A stretch of DNA of 11,908 bases from Deltaproteobacteria bacterium (GTDB taxonomy: Bacteria > Desulfobacterota > Binatia > DP-6), in the NCBI GenBank assembly GCA_005879205.1, contig VBLD01000008.1:459-12366 (forward strand). Direction: 5' to 3'. Under the pieces are notes generated by a model. The model was not told where the DNA came from. It did not search any database and was given only the letters and a program-made list of their open reading frames with translations. A program made the position numbers and the translations under genes. Numbering within the stretch: the stretch's first letter is position 1; each line of letters begins with the position of its first letter. Of this stretch, positions 6,279 to 11,908 are shown piece by piece.

Positions 6279-7559
6279 ATGGAGCAGGCCCCGATCGTCG
6301 ACGCCGACGGCCACGTGCTCGAGCCACCCAGCGGTATGGCCGAGCGCGCCCCTACGAAGTTCCGCGACCGCATCTGGCAGATCGTGACGCGTGCCGACGG
6401 CAGCGAGTGGCTCCGCTACAACGGTGGGGAGCGGCCGGCGAACGGACTCGCGCTCGCCGGCGCCGGCGGCATGTCGGCCGCGGATCGCGAGCGCGCCCTG
6501 CGCGGCGAGATGAAATACACCGAGGTCCGCGCGGGTGCCTTCCGGCCGCTGCCCCGTCTGGTGGACATGGATGCCGACGGCATCGAGCAGGCCGTCCTCT
6601 ACCCGACCCTGCTCCTCGGCCTGCCCTCCCTCGAGGACGCCGAGTTCGCCGAGGTCCAGGCGAACGCCTACAACGAGTGGCTCACCGAGTACTGCGCCGC
6701 GGCGCCGGAGCGCCTGTTCGGCGTCGGCGTGGTGCCGCACCAGGACGTGGCGCGTGCTGTCCGCGTCATCCGTCGCGCCAGGGAGCTCGGCCTGGTCGGC
6801 GTGTTCCTCCGTCCCAATCCTTCCGTCGACGGCAAGAAGTTCCACGATCCCGTCTACGACCCGATCTGGCGGACGTGCGAGGAGCTCGACCTCCCAGTCG
6901 GCCTTCATCCCTTCCTCGCGCCCGACATGCCGGGCGCCTGCCGGGCGCTCGGCTTCTACGAGCTCAAGGCCGAGGGGGTGGAGCTGGCGCGCACCGACGC
7001 CGCCAGCCCCATCCGCCACATGGCGAACATCTTCTTCAGCCAGGCGATCTCGAACCCCTTCGACATGATGGAGGTGCTCACCGTCATGATCTGCGGCGGT
7101 GTGCTCGAGCGCTTCCCGCGCCTGAAGCTCATCTTCCTCGAAGCGAACGGGGGCTGGATCGTCCCGTGGCTCGAACGGCTCGACCATCACTACGAGGTGT
7201 TCGGCTGGGACGTCCCCTGGCTGCGCATGAAGCCCTCGGAGTACTTCCGGCGCCAGTGCTGGATCTCGTTCGACCCCGACGAGAGCGCGCTCGCCTTCAC
7301 CGCCCGGAGCCCGCTCGTCGGCCCCGAGCGCATCATCTGGGCGAGCGACTACCCGCATCCCGACGCCAAGGTCCCCGGGGTGGTCGACGAGCTGCGCGAA
7401 GCGACGGCGAGCCTCGACGCGGCCGAGCAGGCCCGCATCCTCGGCCAGAACGCCGCCGGGCTCTACGGCCTGCCGCCGCTCACTTCCCGGCGCGGTTCGG
7501 CGCGCGCGGCAGCTCGGCCTCCGCGGTCGCCGTCGCCGTCACCTCGTCGCGCTGGTTGA
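6279..7559 (+). CDS. Amidohydrolase-2 family metal-dependent hydrolase (TIM barrel)
   Basis: This 426-residue protein belongs to the amidohydrolase-2/ACMSD-like group, which performs hydrolysis or decarboxylation at a divalent metal in a TIM barrel. Visible motifs are VDADGHVLEP (Asp10 and His12 in place of the classic HxH), VGLHPF (His210, metal ligand), FLEANGGWIVPWLERLDHH (about 286-304), WASDYPHPD (Asp357, catalytic or metal Asp) and GQNAAGLYGL (389-398), where family members normally end. The final ~25 residues (TSRRGSARAAARPPRSPSPS...) are low-complexity and lie opposite the 3' end of the convergent MaoC gene. They are probably a read-on extension after loss of an ancestral stop codon. 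The ATG at 6279 gives the usual family N-terminus, though its ribosome binding site is weak. The 54 bp separating it from the protease gene contain no evident terminator. The substrate is unknown. Confidence 0.9.
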   Translation: MEQAPIVDADGHVLEPPSGMAERAPTKFRDRIWQIVTRADGSEWLRYNGGERPANGLALAGAGGMSAADRERALRGEMKYTEVRAGAFRPLPRLVDMDADGIEQAVLYPTLLLGLPSLEDAEFAEVQANAYNEWLTEYCAAAPERLFGVGVVPHQDVARAVRVIRRARELGLVGVFLRPNPSVDGKKFHDPVYDPIWRTCEELDLPVGLHPFLAPDMPGACRALGFYELKAEGVELARTDAASPIRHMANIFFSQAISNPFDMMEVLTVMICGGVLERFPRLKLIFLEANGGWIVPWLERLDHHYEVFGWDVPWLRMKPSEYFRRQCWISFDPDESALAFTARSPLVGPERIIWASDYPHPDAKVPGVVDELREATASLDAAEQARILGQNAAGLYGLPPLTSRRGSARAAARPPRSPSPSPRRAG

Positions 7560-8613
7560 CGCACTCGAGAGCGCAGCGGACGTAGGCCTTGCCGTCGCGC
7601 TCGAGCTTCTCGGTCACCTTGCCGCGGCACCACGTCACGTCGCCCATGAAGTTGAAGCGACGGTAGCGGACGTCGATCGACGTCAGGAGTCCATCGTCGC
7701 CGATCCAGTCGGTCATGAGATGGCAGAGCCAGGCGCAGCGCTCGGGACCGAGGTCGTAGGCCCCTGGGAGCCCGAGCAGGCGCTGCGTGAAGGCATTGTC
7801 CCAGTGCACGCGTTGCGGCGGCTCGGGGACGCCCTGCTCGTTCGGGATCATGAGGGCCGGGTGCTTGTCGTAGAGATTGGCCGCCACCTTGTTGCCGACG
7901 AGGTAGATGCCGAAGTAGGACTCGAAGGCGATCTCGGCGGTGGGCGTGAGGGGGCCCTTCAAAAGAGGGCCGAGCCCGTCGCCGACCTGCACGTCATCCC
8001 ACACGCGGCGGAGGGTCCGCTCCTGGCTCCGGTACTGGTCCTGGAAACGGCGGACGTCGTCCGGCGTCCATTGCGCCAGCCCGATGTCGCCGTACTTCTT
8101 TCGCTCCCGCGTGGCCGCGCGCTCGATGCGGATCCAGGTGTCGTTGCGGAGCCCCACCCGCTGGCCGTCGTGATCGTAGTAGACGGCCTCGTAGGTCTGG
8201 TAGAGGGAGCGGCCGCCGCCGAAGGTGCTCTCCTTCTCGACCAGCTCCTTCAGATAGCAGTCGGCGCGGATGCGATCGCCGAGCTTGACCGGTCGCGTCC
8301 ACTCGTAGCGCGACCCGGTCCAGATCGAGTGGACGCCGGGCAGGCCCTCGGGCAGGCCGCTCGAGCCCACGGCGCGGAGCGTGTCCATGCTCTGCACGAT
8401 GATCGGCGGCGCGATCAGCGACCCCCAGCGGGTTCGCCGCGCGTAGTCCTCGTCGAGGTAGAGCGGGCTCAGATCCCCGACGGCGAGCGCCAGGTGATAG
8501 ATCGCGTCGCGCGTCGCCTCGGTCCGCCACGGCCGGCGGCCGGGAAAGCCCTTGCCGATGCGCGCCCGCAGCTTGGCAATGCCGTCGTCGGTGATCTTTC
8601 CCGCTTCGCTCAT
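7480..8613 (-). CDS. MaoC-like / FAS1-type dehydratase (double hotdog acyl-CoA hydratase-dehydratase)
   Basis: This 377-residue protein has two hotdog-like halves. The N-terminal half (about 10-170) carries ATRDAIYHLALAVGDLSPLY at 33-52 and DEDYARRTRWGSLIAPP at 54-70, the signature of the FAS1-like dehydratase/MaoC N-terminal group. Its GDxxPLY replaces the GDxNPLH of classical hydratase-2 enzymes. The C-terminal half (about 200-370) has VHWDNAFTQRLLGLPGAYD (269-287) and WIGDDGLLTSIDVRYR (303-318). Such proteins hydrate or dehydrate enoyl/3-hydroxyacyl-CoA in fatty-acid, steroid or dicarboxylate breakdown. The start is the ATG at 8613, because a strong GGGGGAGAG lies 7 nt upstream and because it forms an ATGA overlap with the stop of the TetR gene before it. 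An in-frame extension further upstream runs through the TetR gene and is not credible. The substrate is not determined. Confidence 0.88.
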   Translation of the reverse strand: MSEAGKITDDGIAKLRARIGKGFPGRRPWRTEATRDAIYHLALAVGDLSPLYLDEDYARRTRWGSLIAPPIIVQSMDTLRAVGSSGLPEGLPGVHSIWTGSRYEWTRPVKLGDRIRADCYLKELVEKESTFGGGRSLYQTYEAVYYDHDGQRVGLRNDTWIRIERAATRERKKYGDIGLAQWTPDDVRRFQDQYRSQERTLRRVWDDVQVGDGLGPLLKGPLTPTAEIAFESYFGIYLVGNKVAANLYDKHPALMIPNEQGVPEPPQRVHWDNAFTQRLLGLPGAYDLGPERCAWLCHLMTDWIGDDGLLTSIDVRYRRFNFMGDVTWCRGKVTEKLERDGKAYVRCALECVNQRDEVTATATAEAELPRAPNRAGK

Positions 8614-9278
8614 GCGCGCACTCTCCCCCGGCGGCCCGCGCTGCGCGGCCGCGGGCCGAGCAGACGGTACACGGCTTTTTCCAGGAACCGGCGCTGGACC
8701 GCCAGCGCGCGGGCGGAAAAAGGATCTTCCTTCGATCCCGCGAGCGCGCGCACGGCCGGCGCATTGGTGAAGTAGGCGAAGATGATCCCGAACAGGCCGA
8801 GCGCCAGATGCGGCACCTCGGCGGCTTCCCAGCCGGCGTCGACCGCGCCGGCGCGCAGCACCGCGACCCCCTGTCCGTAGAGGGTGCTGGCCCACCGGCC
8901 GATCGCGGCCTGCAGCTTGCCGTCCTCGAGGAGCGCCCGCTGGAGCAGACGCGCGAGGTGTGGGTGCGTCGCGAGATGCCGGGTCAGCGGCTCGATCGTC
9001 GCGTTCAGCTGCGCCGGCCCGAGCACCCCCGGAGACGCAGCCACCAGATCGACGATCGGCCGGAGCCCGCGCTCGAGCACGGCTTCGTAGAGCGCCTGCT
9101 TGCCGGGAAAGTGGTTGTAGAGGCTCGAAGGCGTGAGACCCATCTCGCGTGCGAGATCGCGGACCGCCACCCCATCGACGCCGCGGGCCGAGAACAGGCG
9201 CTCGGCTGCGTCGAGGATGGCCTCGCGCGTCGGCAGCGGCGGCGACGCCTCGGGTCGCGACGGAACCTTGGCTCGCAC
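8610..9278 (-). CDS. TetR/AcrR-family transcriptional regulator, first gene of the MaoC unit
   Basis: This is a TetR regulator. TREAILDAAERLFSARGVDG is followed by the helix-turn-helix VAVRDLAREMGLTPSSLYNH and FPGKQALYEAVLERG, then a helical ligand domain with FGIIFAYFTNAP and a basic C-terminus. The frame is open to a TTG at 9314 (234 residues), but that TTG is part of a likely -35 box and its first codons overlap the palindromic operator. The GTG at 9278 (222 residues) is therefore preferred; neither start has a clear Shine-Dalgarno sequence. Its stop overlaps the MaoC-type dehydratase ATG by 4 bp (ATGA), so the two are probably co-transcribed and translationally coupled. Autoregulation through the palindrome at 9293-9310 is expected, with an acyl-CoA or fatty acid as a plausible but unproven ligand. 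Confidence 0.88.
   Translation of the reverse strand: MRAKVPSRPEASPPLPTREAILDAAERLFSARGVDGVAVRDLAREMGLTPSSLYNHFPGKQALYEAVLERGLRPIVDLVAASPGVLGPAQLNATIEPLTRHLATHPHLARLLQRALLEDGKLQAAIGRWASTLYGQGVAVLRAGAVDAGWEAAEVPHLALGLFGIIFAYFTNAPAVRALAGSKEDPFSARALAVQRRFLEKAVYRLLGPRPRSAGRRGRVRA
8621..8629 (-). promoter_or_regulatory. Ribosome binding site that fixes the MaoC dehydratase start
   Basis: GGGGGAGAG on the minus strand, 7 nt before the ATG at 8613 and inside the 3' end of the TetR coding sequence. It supports the MSEAGK start over the much longer open frame. Confidence 0.7.
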
Positions 9279-9286
9279 CGCCCGGG

Positions 9287-9314
9287 GATATCCGAATGAA
9301 CGTTCGTTCGTCAA
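9287..9314 (-). promoter_or_regulatory. Possible promoter of the TetR-MaoC unit
   Basis: TTGACG (9314-9309, 5 of 6 matches to the -35 consensus), then 16 nt, then GATATC (9292-9287, a weak -10). The palindromic operator fills the spacer, as in many self-repressing TetR genes. The predicted transcript would begin close to the GTG at 9278, giving a leaderless or near-leaderless message. The weak -10 keeps confidence low. Confidence 0.3.
9293..9310. promoter_or_regulatory. TetR operator resembling the Bm3R1 site
   Basis: CGAATGAACGTTCGTTCG is an 18-bp palindrome with a single mismatched pair. Its core GAATGAACGTTCGTTC differs at one base from the core of the Bm3R1 operator as I remember it (GAATGAACGTTCATTC). 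Bm3R1 is the TetR-family repressor of Bacillus megaterium P450BM-3. The site lies immediately upstream of the TetR gene, so self-repression is likely. Confidence 0.72.
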
Positions 9315-9346
9315 CGCCCCGGCCGGGCCGGCGCCCGGCCGGGGCG
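9315..9346 (-). terminator. Perfect GC-rich hairpin after the cysteine-repeat gene
   Basis: Two perfect 14-bp arms (CGCCCCGGCCGGGC and its complement) flank a 4-nt loop, starting 11 nt after the stop codon of the minus-strand cysteine-repeat gene. Position and strength suggest a transcription terminator that separates this gene from the TetR-MaoC unit. No U-tract follows on either strand, so it would be a non-classical terminator or an RNA-stabilising 3' hairpin. Confidence 0.55.
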
Positions 9347-9357
9347 ACGCGGGCGTT

Positions 9358-11046
9358 TCAGCGCGGGCAGACCCCGTCGGGCACCGGGCAGACCCCGTCG
9401 GTCGAGTGGTGGAGCTCGGGATGGATCTGGATGTTGCCGCCGATCAGGGTGCCCGTGTCGTCGACGTCGGGCGTCGAGACCTGGAGCGAGGTCACCGTGC
9501 AGCACGTCGCGGGGATGAGCTGGCTCAGCGTCTGCGTGGCGGTGGGGATCCAGATGCGGAGGCGATACGTGTCGGACCTCCCCGGCTCGCCGTGGTCCTC
9601 CACCTCGGTCCGGTAGGCGACCTTCATGGTCTTCGGCCCGTTGGTCGGCGCCCAGTCGCCGACCCCGGAGAAGCAGGCCTTGTTGGCGGGCGCGGGCGGC
9701 GGCGCCGGGCCCGCGCCGTCGACGAAGCTGCAGGTGAGGCTGTTGAAGGTCGACGCCTTCAGCCTGCCCTTGCCCGTCTTGCGGTCGTGCGTCCAGTTGC
9801 CCTGGACGTGTCCGGACTGGTCGAAGCAGCCGATGCAGCCGCACGGCGCACCCACCTGCCCGCCGAAGTGGGCGCGCACGATCTCGGCCATGATGGTCGG
9901 GTCGGTGATACCGTTGATGAATCCGCCGCCCGTGATCCGGCAGCCCAGATCGATGTGACAGGCGGTGCAGCCGTCGCCGGCGACGCTGTTCCCGTCATCG
10001 CACTGCTCGCCGTCCTCGGGCTGGACGACGCCGTCGCCACACCGCGTGCAGTCGTTGCGGCACCCGTCGGTGTCGACGGAATTGCCGTCGTCACAGGTCT
10101 CGCCCGCCTGGCGGATGCCGTCACCACAGAAGGTGCACTGCGCGGGTGTGCCCGACGCCCGGCACGTCCGGCCCGCGGCCACCGAGCTCCCGTCGCAGGT
10201 CTCGCCATCGGCCGCCTGCATCCGGTCGTCACCGCACCGCGTGCAGTCGTTGCGGCAGCCGTCGGTGTCGACGGAGTTGCCGTCGTCGCACGTCTCGCCT
10301 TGCTGGTTCACCATCCCGTCGCCGCACACCGGGCTGCAGCGGCAGTCGGCGCCGCAGGTGGACGTCGCGACGCAGCCGGTGGGGACCGCCGCCGGGTCGC
10401 ACGCCTCGGCGGCCACGCAGGTCTGCCCCGAGGGACAGGTCGCGTCCGTCAGACACGGACTGCTCGAGCCGCTGCATCGCCGCACGGCGCTCACCGTCCC
10501 GTCGCCGCAGAACAGGAGTCTCGCGTTGAGCGGGACGCTGCCCCTCACCGCGCCGTGGACCGGACCGACGTGCGTGAAGCCTCCCGTATAGGTGGCCGTC
10601 GCCTTGAGGAGCCCCCCCGTCAGGTTGGTCTGGCTGGTGACGTACGGCACGGCCGTCGCGGGGGTGGTGAAATCGGACGCGCAGGCGCTGCCGCCGATGC
10701 ACGGGATCGCCGGGAAGTCGTGCGGCTGACCGTCCGGCGTCGTGATGCGCAGCGTGCCTCCCTCGAACGCGCAATCGGAGGCGCTCAGCTTCGCGAGGGT
10801 CGCCGTGTAGTAGATCGTCTCGTGCTCGAGCGGCGGCACGGCGCTGCTGAGGACCTGCGTCTCGGGCACGCCGTCGCCGTTGGCGTCGCGGAGCGCGAAC
10901 AGGGAGACGGAAACGACGGAGTTGGCGCTGCAGCCCGGCGGGTCCTTGTGCGCCCAGGCGTCCGGCGCCCGATGTGCGATCAGCGCCAGGAGCAGTACGG
11001 CAGACACCCGTCTGCACCGTTCGAGGGTCGAGAGCGTTCGGGACAT
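9358..11046 (-). CDS. Secreted cysteine-repeat (DUF4215-like) protein with C-terminal beta domain
   Basis: This is a 562-residue protein when started at the ATG at 11046, which has GGAGG 8 nt upstream and gives a clean signal peptide (basic start, SAVLLLALIAH, AxA cleavage after about residue 32). An ATG at 11106 would add 20 polar residues before the signal and has little support. Residues 33-178 look beta-rich and are not recognised. Residues 179-363 are cysteine-rich, with repeats of the CGDGxxxxGExCDDGNSxDxDGC type (about 241, 271, 307 and 336) known as DUF4215 or Myxococcus cysteine-rich repeats. From 369 (CRITGGGFINGI) to 500 the pattern, including VEDHGEPGRSDTYRLRIWI, resembles the post-COAP-1 beta domain. 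It contains CGCIGC (402-407) and a CC pair (515-516). No sorting signal or transmembrane end is visible, so it is probably secreted or surface-associated. It is co-oriented with the upstream beta-helix gene, 69 bp away. Confidence 0.85.
   Translation of the reverse strand: MSRTLSTLERCRRVSAVLLLALIAHRAPDAWAHKDPPGCSANSVVSVSLFALRDANGDGVPETQVLSSAVPPLEHETIYYTATLAKLSASDCAFEGGTLRITTPDGQPHDFPAIPCIGGSACASDFTTPATAVPYVTSQTNLTGGLLKATATYTGGFTHVGPVHGAVRGSVPLNARLLFCGDGTVSAVRRCSGSSSPCLTDATCPSGQTCVAAEACDPAAVPTGCVATSTCGADCRCSPVCGDGMVNQQGETCDDGNSVDTDGCRNDCTRCGDDRMQAADGETCDGSSVAAGRTCRASGTPAQCTFCGDGIRQAGETCDDGNSVDTDGCRNDCTRCGDGVVQPEDGEQCDDGNSVAGDGCTACHIDLGCRITGGGFINGITDPTIMAEIVRAHFGGQVGAPCGCIGCFDQSGHVQGNWTHDRKTGKGRLKASTFNSLTCSFVDGAGPAPPPAPANKACFSGVGDWAPTNGPKTMKVAYRTEVEDHGEPGRSDTYRLRIWIPTATQTLSQLIPATCCTVTSLQVSTPDVDDTGTLIGGNIQIHPELHHSTDGVCPVPDGVCPR
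10040..10104. repeat. 65-bp direct repeat, copy 1, in the cysteine-repeat gene
   Basis: This segment matches 10235-10299 at 61 of 65 positions. The copies are 195 bp apart (65 codons, in frame) and encode the unit ETCDDGNSVDTDGCRNDCTR. The near-identity points to recent internal duplication or gene conversion. Confidence 0.8.
10235..10299. repeat. 65-bp direct repeat, copy 2, in the cysteine-repeat gene
   Basis: Partner of 10040-10104, with four mismatches by direct alignment. Both copies encode the same peptide unit of the DUF4215-like array. Confidence 0.8.
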
Positions 11047-11054
11047 GGCGTGCG

Positions 11055-11059
11055 CCTCC
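11055..11059 (-). promoter_or_regulatory. Ribosome binding site that decides the cysteine-repeat protein start
   Basis: GGAGG on the minus strand, 8 nt before the ATG at 11046. It favours this start, which begins directly at a signal peptide, over the ATG at 11106. Confidence 0.7.
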
Positions 11060-11115
11060 GTGTACGTCGTCGGATCCGGGCAGACTCTTCCGCGTTCGGG
11101 TCGCATGGCGTTCCC

Positions 11116-11908
11116 CTAGGGCGCACAGGCCGAGCCCGGCGGCATGTTGCTGCCGAGGTTGCCGGTGCCGGAGATGAGCCGGACCAGGTTCGTGAGCATG
11201 TCGGCGTTGCCGTTGATCGTGTTGCAGTTGAACACGTCCTGGCTCGAGGAGACCTCGATCCCGTTCCCCATCGGCGTCGGAGCGCCTCCGTCGGTGAAGC
11301 CGTTCCCGGTGATGAGGTTGTGCTCCACCCGGTTGGGGGCGGTGCTGGACCCGTTGGTGCTGCGCATGTCGATGCCGTCGTCCCGGTTGCGCACGATGGT
11401 GTTGTGCGAGATGACGTTCCCGACCCCGGCGAGCTTGAACCGGATGCCGTCGCCTTCGTGCGTCGTGGAGGTCGGCGGACGGCGGTTCTCCGCGACGACG
11501 TTGCCGTCGACGAGCGCGTTCTTGGTCCCGCCGTCGGCCTTCACGCCGTCCTCGTTGTGCGTGATGAGGTTCTGGACGACGCGCGTCTGACCGCTCAAAT
11601 TGTCGAGCTCCATGCCGTCCTCGTTCCGCTCGAGGCAGTTGCAGAGGAGCTGCGTGTCTTTCGAGTGCTCCGCCGTGATGCCGTCGTTGACGGTGCCGTC
11701 GACGAGGTTGAGGAACTGGACGGTGACGTTCGTGGAGTCGAGGATCTTGACGACCTCGCCGTGGATCAGCGTCGTCATGGGCGGGTTCGGGATGCCCCTT
11801 ACCGTCGACGTCAGGTCGCTCGGTCCCGGTGGACATGTCGCGGGCTGGACGCCCTGGATGGTGAGATTCGCCTTCTGGTACACGAGCACGGCGCCCGGGC
11901 AGCTCCCG
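11116..11908 (-). CDS. Right-handed parallel beta-helix protein (N-terminus outside the window)
   Basis: This is a partial gene: 263 residues to the TAG at 11116, with the beginning beyond the right edge. The visible part starts SCPGAVLVYQKANLTIQG and then shows repeated turns of the parallel beta-helix type: NVTVQFLNLVDGTVNDGITA, VVQNLITHNEDGVKADGG, VISHNTIVRNRDDGIDMRS and NRVEHNLITGNGF, each with the N-x-I/V...N-x-D-G-I/V pattern. This fold is used by pectate lyases, NosD-like proteins and many extracellular carbohydrate- or surface-binding proteins. No catalytic site is recognised. The gene precedes the cysteine-repeat protein gene on the same strand, so both likely form one transcription unit for secreted proteins. 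Export is inferred from the fold and context, since the signal peptide is not visible. Confidence 0.85.
   Translation of the reverse strand, partial: GSCPGAVLVYQKANLTIQGVQPATCPPGPSDLTSTVRGIPNPPMTTLIHGEVVKILDSTNVTVQFLNLVDGTVNDGITAEHSKDTQLLCNCLERNEDGMELDNLSGQTRVVQNLITHNEDGVKADGGTKNALVDGNVVAENRRPPTSTTHEGDGIRFKLAGVGNVISHNTIVRNRDDGIDMRSTNGSSTAPNRVEHNLITGNGFTDGGAPTPMGNGIEVSSSQDVFNCNTINGNADMLTNLVRLISGTGNLGSNMPPGSACAP

Noticed and set aside
5523..7358. 611-codon minus-strand open frame across the protease and amidohydrolase genes
   Set aside because: It spans two unrelated plus-strand genes and their intergenic gap, with no domain or ribosome binding site; antisense artefact.
9950..9970. CTACH in the cysteine-repeat protein, which fits the CxxCH haem c motif
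   Set aside because: It falls exactly at the DGCxxC end of a DUF4215-like unit, where cysteines pair in disulfides. There is one copy and no cytochrome context.
10229..11836. 535-codon minus-strand open frame crossing the beta-helix and cysteine-repeat genes in another frame
   Set aside because: It lacks motifs, while the overlapping frames show clear beta-helix and cysteine repeats and a signal peptide.

Overview
The window is GC-rich throughout and densely packed with genes, with gaps of about 100 bp or less. Gene content suggests an uncultured, metabolically versatile Gram-negative bacterium. It has catabolic enzymes of the luciferase-like monooxygenase, aldehyde dehydrogenase, amidohydrolase and MaoC types under local TetR regulators, and large secreted proteins with myxobacteria-like cysteine repeats. 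This mix recalls Candidatus Binatota or Myxococcota/Desulfobacterota-type genomes. That placement is an inference from gene families, since no rRNA or marker gene is present.

Region 1 (1-2884, minus strand) is a three-gene catabolic operon: luciferase-like monooxygenase, then aldehyde dehydrogenase, then the start of an N-acyl-D-amino-acid deacylase-type amidohydrolase that runs off the left edge. The monooxygenase is broken by a frameshift plus an apparent short deletion. The aldehyde dehydrogenase and amidohydrolase genes share an ATGA stop/start overlap. A 98-bp divergent intergenic region separates the operon from a plus-strand TetR regulator. It holds a perfect palindrome with 7-bp arms lying on the likely -10 box of the operon, and a second inverted repeat in the leader.

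Region 2 (2885-7559, plus strand) holds the TetR regulator, a large secreted subtilisin-like protein and an amidohydrolase-2 family enzyme. The subtilisin-like protein has unusual residues at the catalytic Asp and His positions, a cysteine-rich repeat region and a basic helical tail.

Region 3 (7480-9314, minus strand) is a two-gene unit: a second TetR regulator whose stop overlaps (ATGA) the start of a MaoC-type double-hotdog dehydratase. It converges on the amidohydrolase with an 80-bp 3' overlap. In front of the regulator is an 18-bp near-perfect palindrome resembling the Bm3R1 operator, followed upstream by a perfect 14-bp GC hairpin that probably separates it from the neighbouring unit.

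Region 4 (9358-11908, minus strand) encodes two surface or secreted proteins in one transcription unit. One is a right-handed beta-helix protein, truncated by the window edge. The other is a cysteine-repeat (DUF4215-like) protein with a C-terminal beta domain resembling the post-COAP-1 type.

No CRISPR array, tRNA, rRNA, insertion sequence or phage gene was seen. The points most worth checking are the atypical catalytic residues of the subtilisin-like protein, the two TetR operator regions and the broken monooxygenase.
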